Part shown: positions 34,080 to 42,766 of the stretch, piece after piece
Position numbering within the stretch: the stretch's first letter is position 1
Layout: each line of letters starts with the position of its first letter
Virus record (IMG/VR): IMGVR_UViG_3300035698_011686
Span: 1-53,827 of that record
Direction: 5' to 3' (one strand)
Source of the DNA: a virus
Length of the DNA: 53,827 nt
Position numbers and translations under genes: made by a program
The notes under the pieces: generated by a model
What the model was told of the DNA's origin: nothing
Databases searched by the model: none
What the model saw: the letters and a program-made list of their open reading frames with translations, nothing else

Positions 34080-34616
34080 ATGCCTGGTTTTACAATTAAT
34101 GGCACCGGAAATACAGATACGGTAGATGCTAAAACTGGCGTCTACCGTACCTATAGGTGGAGGGTGCCCAGCATTCAAGCTCCAGTTAGTTTCGATCGCA
34201 AAGAGCTAAGCATGGCTCTAGATGTTAACATGCCATCTATAGATTTTGAAGTTCTCCAAGTTCAGGGAATGAGTTTAGAATATAAGATACCCAAAAAGCC
34301 GATATTTAATAATGTAGAAATAACATTTTATGACATATCGGGATTACAAACAAAATTTGAAACATGGACTGATAAAATCTGGAACCCATCAGATGGGTTG
34401 TTTGAGGGTAAATCACCAACCGACATAAAAGGTGTGATAGTATTAAATCTACTAGATAATGCTGGTGGTACAACTAGGACGATATACATACGCGGGGCTT
34501 GGCCTAAAAGAATATCACATTCCAAGCTGAGCATGTCAGATGACAGCCTGAAAACACTCATAGTAGAATTTGTATATGATTATTACGAGTGTTCTTCAGG
34601 ATCTACAGGATTTTAG
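34080..34616 (+). CDS. Tail tube protein, gp19-like (second paralogue)
   Basis: 178 residues, starting 3 bases after the first tube gene and probably co-transcribed. MPGFTINGTG, TYRWRVPSIQAP, LSMALDVNMPSIDFEVLQVQG, NVEITFYDISGL and LSMSDDSLKTLIVEFVYDYYE fit the tube fold. Sequence identity to the first copy is limited mainly to the N-terminus. One copy may form the bulk tube and the other a special ring or initiator; which is which cannot be told. Confidence 0.82.
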   Translation: MPGFTINGTGNTDTVDAKTGVYRTYRWRVPSIQAPVSFDRKELSMALDVNMPSIDFEVLQVQGMSLEYKIPKKPIFNNVEITFYDISGLQTKFETWTDKIWNPSDGLFEGKSPTDIKGVIVLNLLDNAGGTTRTIYIRGAWPKRISHSKLSMSDDSLKTLIVEFVYDYYECSSGSTGF

Positions 34617-34679
34617 TATAACTTAACGTAGACTTAGACAGTATTTCACAAATTAGATTAAAAATTTAAGGAGATAAAT

Positions 34680-35789
34680 ATGCCTGAGAATTCTCAGAAT
34701 ATACCAACGCCTAATGATAGTCCACGTGATGATCCACGTAATGATCCACAGTCATTACCAAAGAAGCCAGTTGATGAACTCAAACCGGAATCTGAATCTG
34801 ATGGATTTGATAAGAAGAAATTTGATGCTGATGATGCTGATAATGCTGATGGTGTCGATTCTCTAGATACATTTGGTGAACACAAAATAGATTTTTCTGG
34901 TGAGTTAGATGGAAAATCAGATGGAGAAGTTCTTGATTTTATTTTGGGTAAGGATGATAACGAGATCGTCCCATGGGAATCTACTACCCTTCCAAGTAAG
35001 GGAGTTTATTACGACGATATGGTTCCTGGCGGTGTGGTTCAAGTTCGCCCAATGAGCATTTATACAGAGAAAATTTTAGCCACAATGCGCTTGGCTAAGA
35101 CTGGACAAGCGCTTGATATGATATTTAAGTATTGTGTTAGATTTCCGAACGAAGAGTTTGATCCGGCCAATCTTTTGGTTGGTGATAGTACATTTTTATT
35201 ATTTTATTTGCGTGGTATCACATTTGGTAATTTATATGATTTTACTGTCAAATGTTCTGATGAGGATTGTAATTCTGTTCAACATCACACATTTGATCTC
35301 AACCAGTTAGCTTCTACCATTAAGGGGCCGATTGGTGATGTTGATGAAGAGCCATATGAGGTTCGTCTTCCATATCTTTCTGAGGCCACTGGTAGAGATT
35401 TTATTGTGAAGATTAGGATGCTACGAAGATATGATCTTACCACAATGACATCCGATAAAAAGCACAAGAAGTTGATTGGCCCATCCAATGCTAGGGTCAG
35501 TAAACTTACCAAAAGATTTAAACAGGTACAATCAATAGAATCTCTAAATGATGTGGTTGAAAAGAACCTGTCTTTAGTAATTGTTGAGATCATGGAATCC
35601 AAAGACAGATTTAAAATTGATAAATTAGTAGAGAGAATGCATTCTTCAGACACTGCCGAAATAAGACAATTTTTGGATGAGAAGAGTCCGGGAGTTGACA
35701 CCACAATCGTTGTTAATTGTAATGAGTGCGGTAATGAGATGAAAATCTCGCTACCGATTACCGAATCATTTTTTCGTCGGACGGTCTGA
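34680..35789 (+). CDS. T4 gp26-type baseplate/tail-assembly protein (zero-frame product)
   Basis: 369 residues with AAGGAGATAAAT before the ATG. After an acidic disordered N-terminus (1-95), the family core begins at VPWESTTLPSKGVYYDD (97-113) and continues with QVRPMSIYTEKILATMRL and FLLFYLRGITFG. A possible zinc ribbon follows, with Cys at 192 and 197 and a late CNECGNEM. T4 gp26 is a baseplate hub assembly factor; related genes next to the tube serve as tail-assembly chaperones. The frame ends at TGA 35787, but the coding text continues without a start codon in the +1 frame (see the next entry). Confidence 0.78.
   Translation: MPENSQNIPTPNDSPRDDPRNDPQSLPKKPVDELKPESESDGFDKKKFDADDADNADGVDSLDTFGEHKIDFSGELDGKSDGEVLDFILGKDDNEIVPWESTTLPSKGVYYDDMVPGGVVQVRPMSIYTEKILATMRLAKTGQALDMIFKYCVRFPNEEFDPANLLVGDSTFLLFYLRGITFGNLYDFTVKCSDEDCNSVQHHTFDLNQLASTIKGPIGDVDEEPYEVRLPYLSEATGRDFIVKIRMLRRYDLTTMTSDKKHKKLIGPSNARVSKLTKRFKQVQSIESLNDVVEKNLSLVIVEIMESKDRFKIDKLVERMHSSDTAEIRQFLDEKSPGVDTTIVVNCNECGNEMKISLPITESFFRRTV
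35766..35789 (+). other. Candidate programmed frameshift site (+1 or -2)
   Basis: The zero frame reads TCA TTT TTT CGT CGG ACG GTC then TGA. A run of six T followed by C lets a tRNA-Phe slip from TTT to TTC (+1), or the ribosome slip back by two. Both lead into the downstream frame, which is open from 35743. Confidence 0.6.
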
Positions 35790-36009
35790 GGAGGAAATAG
35801 AGAATACCTGGGAATATTTACAAACCCAGATATGCCAACTTAAATATTTCATGGGATTCTCAATCTTCGAGATGTCTACAATGACAGCCGAGGAGAGGGA
35901 ATTTTATTTAAATTGGTTCGTTGAGATCAAGAGAAAAGAAAACGAAGCCAGAGAAGCAGGTAATGCCCCAGCCGATACTGGACCGAAGCTTGGACCCGCC
36001 GCGACCTAA
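35776..36009 (+). CDS. Frameshift extension of the tail-assembly gene (gp51-like segment)
   Basis: The frame continues for 77 residues to TAA 36007: VGRSEEEIENTWEYLQTQ, then CQLKYFMGFSIFEMSTMTAEEREFYLNWFVEIKRK, and a Pro/Ala-rich tail. The first ATG in this frame is 35851, inside the apparent domain, so separate initiation would lose about 25 residues. GAGGAGG at 35788-35794 has no ATG, GTG or TTG at suitable distance in this frame. A shift at the T6 run would give a 442-residue product. The MTAEER(E)FYLNWF pattern resembles the small helical partner found after gp26 in T4-like phages. Confidence 0.65.
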   Translation, partial: VGRSEEEIENTWEYLQTQICQLKYFMGFSIFEMSTMTAEEREFYLNWFVEIKRKENEAREAGNAPADTGPKLGPAAT

Positions 36010-36042
36010 TCAAATATACCACAGGATTGTTATCAAAAATAA
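36010..36042 (+). promoter_or_regulatory. Two candidate late-promoter boxes
   Basis: TCAAATATA (from 36010) and TCAAAAATA (from 36033); the second lies 37 bases before ATG 36070, as in the tube and prohead units. Confidence 0.45.
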
Positions 36043-36069
36043 TTAGCAATTCTGTATATGGAGATAAAT

Positions 36070-36876
36070 ATGACTGCTACGGATCCTGTATATAATCGAA
36101 TGTCTGGGCGAGTTGGAAACAATATTAATCTGGACATGACTTTCTATAAGAATGGAATTTCAACCGACCCATACGCAATTAGAGTAGTAAAGATTTATAG
36201 GGGATCGGTCGAAGATTCTAATTTGGTCATGGAGATACCATTTCCAGACCCAGATTCTACTGAATACCCATTCCCAGCCGTTAAGGTTGAGGGACCATGT
36301 GGTGTAGATGGGGCGTATAGTCTTATTGTTGAGATTCCATGCGATTTTCCAACCCCCGATGTTTTTATCGATGTTTGGCACTTTATTCCGGATCTGATTT
36401 GTTTTAATGAGGCTGCTTCTGGAGAGCCGGACTTAGATGATGAATCTTTGTGGATAAACAAATGTGGTAAATTTTGGATATTCCCAGATGGCTGGTATGC
36501 TGACGATGGTCTTATGGTACCAGATCTTGGGTTTGAGCCATTGGATTCGCAATTTAGAGCCGGAGAGAAGAGATGGTTAGAAGTTGGGATTATGCCGCTT
36601 CCTTTATATGATTTTAATTATAATCAAATTATGCCATTAATTCCGTTTCTCGAGCCAACTATAACCATTACCCATTCTGGATGTGATGTTATTGTAGACG
36701 CAGAAGATATGGTGATGGGACTGAGACAGGGTAGTTATAGGACCAACCCATATGTTACTAAATATCTTTTAGACACTGAAAGATTTCTTAGAGGAACATA
36801 CGATTATCGGCTTACTTTAAAGTTACCGGACTGCCAAACCATTGTTAGTCCGAAATATACATTCACAGTTTCTTAG
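36070..36876 (+). CDS. Hypothetical structural protein, beta-rich
   Basis: The start is ATG 36070, with TGGAGAT upstream; the frame's earlier ATG 36058 overlaps that site. 268 residues: an N-terminal NINLDMTFYKNGISTDPYAIRVVKIYRG resembles a beta-sandwich adaptor domain. It has many aromatic and acidic residues, repeated Cys (GPCGVDG, VEIPCDFP, INKCGKFWIFPDGW) and a C-terminal ITHSGCDVIVDAED strand region. It may be a minor virion or decoration protein. No family recognised. Confidence 0.6.
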   Translation: MTATDPVYNRMSGRVGNNINLDMTFYKNGISTDPYAIRVVKIYRGSVEDSNLVMEIPFPDPDSTEYPFPAVKVEGPCGVDGAYSLIVEIPCDFPTPDVFIDVWHFIPDLICFNEAASGEPDLDDESLWINKCGKFWIFPDGWYADDGLMVPDLGFEPLDSQFRAGEKRWLEVGIMPLPLYDFNYNQIMPLIPFLEPTITITHSGCDVIVDAEDMVMGLRQGSYRTNPYVTKYLLDTERFLRGTYDYRLTLKLPDCQTIVSPKYTFTVS

Positions 36877-36885
36877 GAAAATAAT

Positions 36886-37503
36886 ATGAAGATCGCTATT
36901 TTAGACGAAAAAGTCATAAAAGATGTGGTTGATATTCTTATTGATAGGCCAGAGGTAATAAGTGTATTTGTAGAGGGTTTGAATATCGACATAGAATCAA
37001 TTGATATAAATTCTCTCGTCGAATATCTAGAGAAAGAACATGGCATTCACTTAATTGTTAATGGTAATTCTTATATGGTAGCCTCCCAAATGAATGAAGG
37101 ATTAGCCCAGGACGCATCCGAGGCTGGCGCCCGGGCAGCCGATGCCGCCAGTAGTGGTTTGGTTAGTAAGACTCAAGAATTTATGAAAAAGAAGAGAGAT
37201 GAAGTGAGAACGGACACCGATGCAGAGCTTGATGAAAAAGCAAAAGAAGAAGTTCGAGATGCGGAAGAAAGAGGCGAAATTGGTGATGAAGTGGTAGATA
37301 AATTTAGAGGCATAAAAGCAGCCAGTAAAGAAACAAACCCAGATGTGATAGAAAAGACAGTGCAGTCAAGAGAAATTAAAAAGATGCTAGATAGAGACCC
37401 TCAGTTTGTTAAATTGTTGAAGATGATGGTTGCACAGGCTGACGAAGACGGTAATGAAGAAGAATTTGTTAGGGTTCCAAGAAGTGTTTTAGAAAAAGAA
37501 TAG
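36886..37503 (+). CDS. Hypothetical helical protein
   Basis: 205 residues, starting 9 bases after the previous stop. The N-terminal part is alpha/beta (MKIAILDEKVIKDVVDILID, HLIVNGNSYMVAS); an Ala-rich helix and a charged coiled coil follow. Ends with a 15-base convergent overlap with the malectin-like gene. Not recognised. Confidence 0.6.
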   Translation: MKIAILDEKVIKDVVDILIDRPEVISVFVEGLNIDIESIDINSLVEYLEKEHGIHLIVNGNSYMVASQMNEGLAQDASEAGARAADAASSGLVSKTQEFMKKKRDEVRTDTDAELDEKAKEEVRDAEERGEIGDEVVDKFRGIKAASKETNPDVIEKTVQSREIKKMLDRDPQFVKLLKMMVAQADEDGNEEEFVRVPRSVLEKE

Positions 37504-38463
37504 ATTTCTGCTCCGCAGTATTGATCTCTGAATTTCCAAGAATCTTGATTCCAACCTATCCTCAGATATGTTTATTGTTTTATTCACAAACAGATATATA
37601 TCTTTATTCGCTATTTCATCATTTCTATTTGCTTCTATGAATTCCACATCTCCCTTATCTAGTCTATAAATTTCCAGAGCGTTTAGGTGTCCCCTACCAA
37701 CTATGGATAATTCCATTTTGTTTTTATTTACTGGAACGCGGAAGTTAAGATCTGTTCTTTTAAATGGAGCACCAACTCTTTCTATAATGTCGAAGTCTTC
37801 TTTTCTTTTCCAGTCATTAATATTTATATCTGCTGTTCTAGATATATTCCAGAAGTCTGCAAACCTGAGTATTATTTTATAAAATGTATTGGTATTAAAG
37901 GAGAAATCCCAAGATAAAGTTCCTCTACCAGATTCACCAAAACTTCTTGCTGTCTGATATAATTCTTCCCATTTCCCACCACTAACAATCTGTTCATATG
38001 GTTCGCTAAATGAAGAACCCCCCAGACCGGTGTCTGGGGAATAAACTATACCATCTATATCGATGGCCTGGTTCGATCCGCAATTCATATATGTGACACC
38101 AACAGCTGTGTCTTTATTGATGACTTTTAAGATATGATAGTCGTTTGTTTTTAGTCCCATATACCCAATAAGTTCTTTGACCTGATCGTATCTATTGTTT
38201 TCTATGAGTTCGTAGTGGTTGGGTCCGAAATTTTGATTATCTCCACCAGATGATTTTGTTTGGTGGACTAAGCCCTCTTGAACCAACCCCCCTTCACCAA
38301 TAACGAGTGTTGGGAGACGGGGTCTTTCAACAACTTTTGATTGGTTCGGTTTTTGTGTACTGAAATTATAAATACCAATATTATTCATAACGCAAATTTC
38401 TACGCGATTCGTTAAGCCTCTAGTAATATTGGCAGTTTCAGTAATTATATCTTCCGTGCTCAT
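37489..38463 (-). CDS. Malectin-like carbohydrate-binding protein
   Basis: 324 residues, with GGAGAACAT before the ATG. Residues about 125-268 follow the malectin domain: YMNCGSNQAIDIDGIVYSPD, GGSSFSE, then WEELYQTARSFGESGRGTLSWDFSF, FYKIILRFADF and ADININDWKRKEDFDI, ending NALEIYRLDKGDVEF. In known proteins this fold binds di-glucose or other glycans. The N-terminal 120 residues look like a virion-attachment region. It is the only minus-strand gene between 23206 and 50813, placed among head and tail genes with its own candidate promoter. A sugar-binding surface or fibre protein is the likely role. Confidence 0.72.
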   Translation of the reverse strand: MSTEDIITETANITRGLTNRVEICVMNNIGIYNFSTQKPNQSKVVERPRLPTLVIGEGGLVQEGLVHQTKSSGGDNQNFGPNHYELIENNRYDQVKELIGYMGLKTNDYHILKVINKDTAVGVTYMNCGSNQAIDIDGIVYSPDTGLGGSSFSEPYEQIVSGGKWEELYQTARSFGESGRGTLSWDFSFNTNTFYKIILRFADFWNISRTADININDWKRKEDFDIIERVGAPFKRTDLNFRVPVNKNKMELSIVGRGHLNALEIYRLDKGDVEFIEANRNDEIANKDIYLFVNKTINISEDRLESRFLEIQRSILRSRNLFFF

Positions 38464-38473
38464 ATGTTCTCCT

Positions 38474-38486
38474 GCAATATTTTTGA
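38474..38486 (-). promoter_or_regulatory. Candidate promoter of the malectin-like gene
   Basis: On the minus strand TCAAAAATATTGC begins 23 bases before the ATG; same core box as the + strand units. Confidence 0.4.
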
Positions 38487-38528
38487 TCCTATAATTGGTT
38501 CAAAAATAACGGAAATGATTTATCTTAT

Positions 38529-38537
38529 TCAAAAATA
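38529..38537 (+). promoter_or_regulatory. Candidate late-promoter box TCAAAAATA of the prohead operon
   Basis: 37 bases before ATG 38566, identical in core and spacing to the tube unit; it lies in the 102-base divergent gap. Confidence 0.5.
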
Positions 38538-38565
38538 GCATGTAGACTGTACTAAGGAGATCAAG

Positions 38566-40953
38566 ATGTCTAAAAGCATTACTTTGGATGCCAGAAAAGT
38601 TATAAAATATATTAACGATTCTGCGCAAAGCCAAGCCGCTGTCATCAAAGAAGTATTGGCAAGACTTGGTGAGAAAGTCGGCCAGGAGTATTCATTGGTC
38701 GCTTTGCACCAGAAGAATGTCATGTTCGAAGATGCGAATGGTCAGTATTACATGGCTGATTATGCCAAATCAAAAGGCAGCCGTGTAAACTTTTCTAAGG
38801 TTACAAAGGTTGACATTGAAGAATCAAAGAAATCTCATGTCTTCAATAACGCCTGTGTTGATCTTGTCGAGTCCATATCGAAAGAAGACGAGAAAGGATC
38901 GGAAGTCTCTTTTAGAAAATTAGAGAGCTGCCGTTTTCGTTCTACTGTTGCGTCTTCAGACGGATATGTGACCACAAAAGACGGCCAGAGAAGAAAGTTT
39001 ATCACTGAGTCTCCTTTGGTTACACAAGACGCGATTAAACTTATCGTTGAGGCTGTATCTAAGGCAATGCAGGAAGATGTCATTGTTGAAGACAATCAGG
39101 TTGTTGGTGCAAAGATTGGTGATGTTGAAATCATATTGCCAATAACTGAGACCACAAGACGCTGCAATGTTGCCAAGAAAATGAAGTTGATTGCTGAGGA
39201 TGCGTGGAGATCACCGAAATTCCAAAAGTTCCTCGGCAATGTTGCTGGTATGGTTTCAAAGAGTTTGGTCAAGGAAGCCGTAGCTGAATCAGTTAAATTC
39301 CTAAAGGAATATCAGGAATTTAGTCTTCTCAATTTAACAGAGATGGAGACTTTAGTTGAGAGCACTATGGCTCTTGTAAATCAATATAATCCTGTTCTTA
39401 CCGAAAACACTGCTCTGCTTCTTTATAAGACCAATACAAAAGCAAACAGAGAAGACATCCTCAATGCTTGGGAGAAGACCGCACGCGTAGCTTCTGATCC
39501 AGTGCTTTTAGAAGATGTTTTTAATCTTTCACGCTCCGAAGATTTCAACAATGATTATCAAGAATTTTTACATAGAGTAATTGTTGAAGGCACTAAAGTC
39601 CCAGAGGATTTCCTTCTTAAATTCTTGCTTGTTCTTCTTAAATTGTTTAATGAACAGATAGAATCAATGGAAGGCGAGGCTGTTGGGCAGGAAGAATCAG
39701 ATGAAACTTCCTCTACCATCAATGATCTTCTTAGTGGCGAGGGTGGCGAGATCGAAGCAAACAATGTTATTCAGATGCCACAAGATGATAAATTGATGGC
39801 GGCTGATGTTGATAAGACTGGCCAAAAGGTTGTTCTTGAGGGCGAAGATCCGTACCTAGCAAGAGTAAAGAGCGCACGCGATGCCATACAGAATATGGTT
39901 ACTGGGGTCAAGAATGGCGATCCAGATCAGGTGGCGGCTTCTACAAATATGGTTGAGATAATTGATGCTGATCGCATTATGTCTGGCGATACTCTTACTT
40001 CTTATGGTCAAGAGGAAGAGGTTGATGGTCTTGGTGCTGGAGACGTTATTGATGCTACAGAAGAGGCCGGAGAAGAGGACGAAATAGATCTTGGTGCCGA
40101 ACTCGGTGCTGAGGGCGAGCTTGGAGATCTTGGTGGAGAGCTTGGTGGTGGAGAGCTTGGCGGAGAGATTGATGGAGAGCTTGGTGGTGAACTTGGTGTT
40201 GAGGGCGAGCCTGGTGTTGAGGGCGAGCCTGGCGCTGAGGAAGCGTTCGGTTTAGAGTCTGAGGAAGACGAAGACGAAGATGATGAAGAAGATTTAATGC
40301 TGGCGGCTGATATTAATAAGGATATTTACGCCGATTACGCCATCTCTGAAGACCAGAACATTAGTGATGATTATGGCACCACAGAAAAACCAAATAGCGA
40401 AGAGGAAAAAATAGCATCCGAGGCGATGGATGATGTTGTTTCTGATCTTAGAAATCTTTTTGAATCTGGTGAAAAGCCATGGGAAAAGGAAGAGGTAGAG
40501 AAAGACGGCGAAGATGTCATTAAAGAGAAAGATGATGACGATGACGCAGAGGGTGGATCGGATGACGATGACGCAGAGGGTGGATCGGATGACGATTCAG
40601 GCAAGCCATTCCCTGGTGCTGCAGAACCATTTAAAAAGAAAGACAGCGTAGAAGAAGGCAAAGAAGACATCCAGAATAAAGACGTTATCAGCGGCACTGA
40701 AGGAGTAAAAGCCGCTGGTGGTGCTGCAGAAGATTCGATGCCAAAAAATCTTGGCGGGAAGATTCCTGGTACGCAGAAGTTAAAAAAGGATTCCAAGCTA
40801 GGAAATAAGGGAAGTGATAGCGACTGCAAAGAAGTTGGCGGCAAGGATCCCATCAAGAGAAAACCAAAGAATGACGATAGCACAGCTGTTTTAAAAGAAG
40901 ACAAGGCCAAGAAGCCAACATTTGGTAAAGGCCCCTTCAAGAGAGTAAAATAG
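38566..40953 (+). CDS. Large prohead-region protein (core or internal protein, tentative)
   Basis: 795 residues, ATG with CTAAGGAGATCAAG upstream. The N-terminal 380 residues are folded and helical (MSKSITLDARKVIKYINDSAQS, MTEAV-type helices). A disordered acidic C-terminal half follows: Gly/Glu triplets (EGELGDLGGELGGGELGGE and GVEGEPGVEGEPG, about 505-565), a repeated DDDDAEGGS (about 655-675) and a Lys-rich end. Position directly before the prohead protease matches T4 genes 67/68, whose products fill the prohead core and are cleaved. No portal signature is visible. Confidence 0.6.
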   Translation: MSKSITLDARKVIKYINDSAQSQAAVIKEVLARLGEKVGQEYSLVALHQKNVMFEDANGQYYMADYAKSKGSRVNFSKVTKVDIEESKKSHVFNNACVDLVESISKEDEKGSEVSFRKLESCRFRSTVASSDGYVTTKDGQRRKFITESPLVTQDAIKLIVEAVSKAMQEDVIVEDNQVVGAKIGDVEIILPITETTRRCNVAKKMKLIAEDAWRSPKFQKFLGNVAGMVSKSLVKEAVAESVKFLKEYQEFSLLNLTEMETLVESTMALVNQYNPVLTENTALLLYKTNTKANREDILNAWEKTARVASDPVLLEDVFNLSRSEDFNNDYQEFLHRVIVEGTKVPEDFLLKFLLVLLKLFNEQIESMEGEAVGQEESDETSSTINDLLSGEGGEIEANNVIQMPQDDKLMAADVDKTGQKVVLEGEDPYLARVKSARDAIQNMVTGVKNGDPDQVAASTNMVEIIDADRIMSGDTLTSYGQEEEVDGLGAGDVIDATEEAGEEDEIDLGAELGAEGELGDLGGELGGGELGGEIDGELGGELGVEGEPGVEGEPGAEEAFGLESEEDEDEDDEEDLMLAADINKDIYADYAISEDQNISDDYGTTEKPNSEEEKIASEAMDDVVSDLRNLFESGEKPWEKEEVEKDGEDVIKEKDDDDDAEGGSDDDDAEGGSDDDSGKPFPGAAEPFKKKDSVEEGKEDIQNKDVISGTEGVKAAGGAAEDSMPKNLGGKIPGTQKLKKDSKLGNKGSDSDCKEVGGKDPIKRKPKNDDSTAVLKEDKAKKPTFGKGPFKRVK

Positions 40954-40963
40954 GAGGGTAGCC

Positions 40964-41638
40964 ATGTCTGAGATTACTACCACTGCGGCTGACTGGCAAA
41001 AGGTATCCCAAACTGGCGAATTGCCAGTTGGGATGTCCTTATTGAAAGAAGATTTTGAATTTAAGGTTGTCAGAGCCAGAGAAATTAAAGAAGAGAAGAC
41101 CGGTAAGAGATCTATGCGACTTACTGGTGTTGTTCAAAAAGCCGATTCATATAATGAGAACGGGCGCATATATGCTAAATCTGTTCTTAGTGAGGCCATA
41201 GAAGCAATACAACCAGCCATTAAATCAAGAAGAGTTATGGGTGAATTTGACCACCCACAAGACGCCAAAATTCACATGGATAGAGTTAGCCATCTTATGA
41301 CTAAGGTCTGGATGGAAGGTAATAACGTTCTTGGTGAGCTTGAGGTTCTCGAAGCGATGCCATGCGGTACTATGCTTGCCGCTCTTGTTCGTGCTGGCGT
41401 AATGGTTGGCATTTCATCTCGCGGTATTGGAGATATGAAACCCACAATGACAGAAAGTATGCAGGAAGCATACGAAGTCTTGCCGGGTTACAGATTTGTT
41501 ACCTGGGACACAGTAGCTGAGCCGTCAGTGAAAGAGGCTGAACTTAGTGTTATGGAGTCCAAACAGCGCGTTCTTGTGGCAAAGAAAATGATTGAACAGA
41601 ATCTTCTAGCTGCGATTTCTGAACACTTCAAGGGATAA
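40964..41638 (+). CDS. Prohead core protease, gp21-like
   Basis: 224 residues with TAGGAGGGTAGCC upstream. It fits the T4-type prohead protease: MRLTGVVQKADSYNENGRIYAKSVL (51-75), GEFDHPQDAKI with H97, and MVGISSRGIGDMK with S151/S152, together giving the His-Ser catalytic arrangement of the family. It cleaves the scaffold, core and capsid N-termini during maturation. Downstream genes for scaffold and capsid are in the T4 order 21-22-23, with two extra genes in between. Confidence 0.9.
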   Translation: MSEITTTAADWQKVSQTGELPVGMSLLKEDFEFKVVRAREIKEEKTGKRSMRLTGVVQKADSYNENGRIYAKSVLSEAIEAIQPAIKSRRVMGEFDHPQDAKIHMDRVSHLMTKVWMEGNNVLGELEVLEAMPCGTMLAALVRAGVMVGISSRGIGDMKPTMTESMQEAYEVLPGYRFVTWDTVAEPSVKEAELSVMESKQRVLVAKKMIEQNLLAAISEHFKG

Positions 41639-41644
41639 CTAACC

Positions 41645-42766
41645 ATGGACCGGCTCGTCTTATCAGAAGATGCCACGGTCGAGCTGGATGGTAAGAAAGT
41701 AATATTAAAAGAAGGTAATTCCATCCAGGTTGATAGAACGATTTTTGGTGTCGATAAAGAATTTGAGGTAAACACCAAAGATGGCAGAATGTTAATCGAG
41801 CCTGGAGACAAAATTCAGGTTGGTGGTAAGCATCAAATATCGTCCCCTACCGAATTCTCATCTAATGGCAAAAAATTCATGTTTGAGAGGGGTGACACCT
41901 TTGACGTTCTCGAGGAGAGCTTTTGGGAAGCTCTCAAAATGGGATTCAGCGGTAAGACAAAAATTCAGGCCATAGCTAAGACATATAATATTGTTAGAGA
42001 TGTCACCGACATGATTATGGAGATGCATAGTGATTGGGTTGGAGAGAATCCAAGTTTGCCCAAAGAACAATCTCCATATGGTGAAATGATTTCATCGAAA
42101 GCGTTTTATATGATGCGCAGGATTAGCCAAACCGGCGGCGATCCGAAGAAAATAAGACAATTGATGATAGTAAAGAAAATTGATCCAATTAGGGCCATAA
42201 ATCAGATTCGTGATAGAGCTGCCGATGTTGGTGCAACTGAACTTGCTAAATATATAGATGAAGTGACCCCACCAAGTGATATTATGGACAAATTAGGTAA
42301 GGTTTGGCGCGGAGTGGTCGGTCAGCCCGGTAGTAGTGGTGCCAAGTTAGAGAAACGCATACAGCAGGTTGGAACTGCAGAAGATGGTGGGAAATATATT
42401 ATTGTTGGTTCTGAAGCCTATGGTCCTATTGGCTCATCAACAGCTGGATGGATCGCCCAGACTGGAACCAATGAATTTGGCCCAGCAAAGATTATGAGTG
42501 TTAAATCTGAGGTTGCTCCACCACCCCCTCCCCCACCTGCAGCTTCTAAATCGACCACGGCTTCCAAGCCGACCCAGCCGACCCAGCCAGAATCAAAAAA
42601 GCCGGTTTCGGCGCGTCCAGAAATTAAGACAAAGACCAAAGCTCAGCAACTTGCAGAGCGTTTGCGTTTAGAATTAAAGTCAAAGAAATCACAACGAAAG
42701 AAATCTAAGAAACTTACAGCACTTGCGGCACCCGCAGCAACACCATCATTAAAGGTTGGGAAATGA
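41645..42766 (+). CDS. Prohead-region protein with three GDKI-type motifs
   Basis: 373 residues, starting 6 bases after the protease stop. Three hairpin motifs lie at residues 11-30 (TVELDGKKVILKEGNSIQVD), 42-59 (VNTKDGRMLIEPGDKIQV) and 69-88 (TEFSSNGKKFMFERGDTFDV). A helical middle follows, with a KIDPIRAINQIRDRA region. The Pro-rich (PPPPPPP) and Lys-rich C-terminus looks disordered. It overlaps the next gene as ATGA. Possibly a core protein or protease substrate; not a recognised family. Confidence 0.68.
   Translation: MDRLVLSEDATVELDGKKVILKEGNSIQVDRTIFGVDKEFEVNTKDGRMLIEPGDKIQVGGKHQISSPTEFSSNGKKFMFERGDTFDVLEESFWEALKMGFSGKTKIQAIAKTYNIVRDVTDMIMEMHSDWVGENPSLPKEQSPYGEMISSKAFYMMRRISQTGGDPKKIRQLMIVKKIDPIRAINQIRDRAADVGATELAKYIDEVTPPSDIMDKLGKVWRGVVGQPGSSGAKLEKRIQQVGTAEDGGKYIIVGSEAYGPIGSSTAGWIAQTGTNEFGPAKIMSVKSEVAPPPPPPPAASKSTTASKPTQPTQPESKKPVSARPEIKTKTKAQQLAERLRLELKSKKSQRKKSKKLTALAAPAATPSLKVGK

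Noticed and set aside
38566-40953. Portal protein
   Set aside because: It lies where a portal might be expected but has no portal pattern and half of it is disordered acidic sequence.
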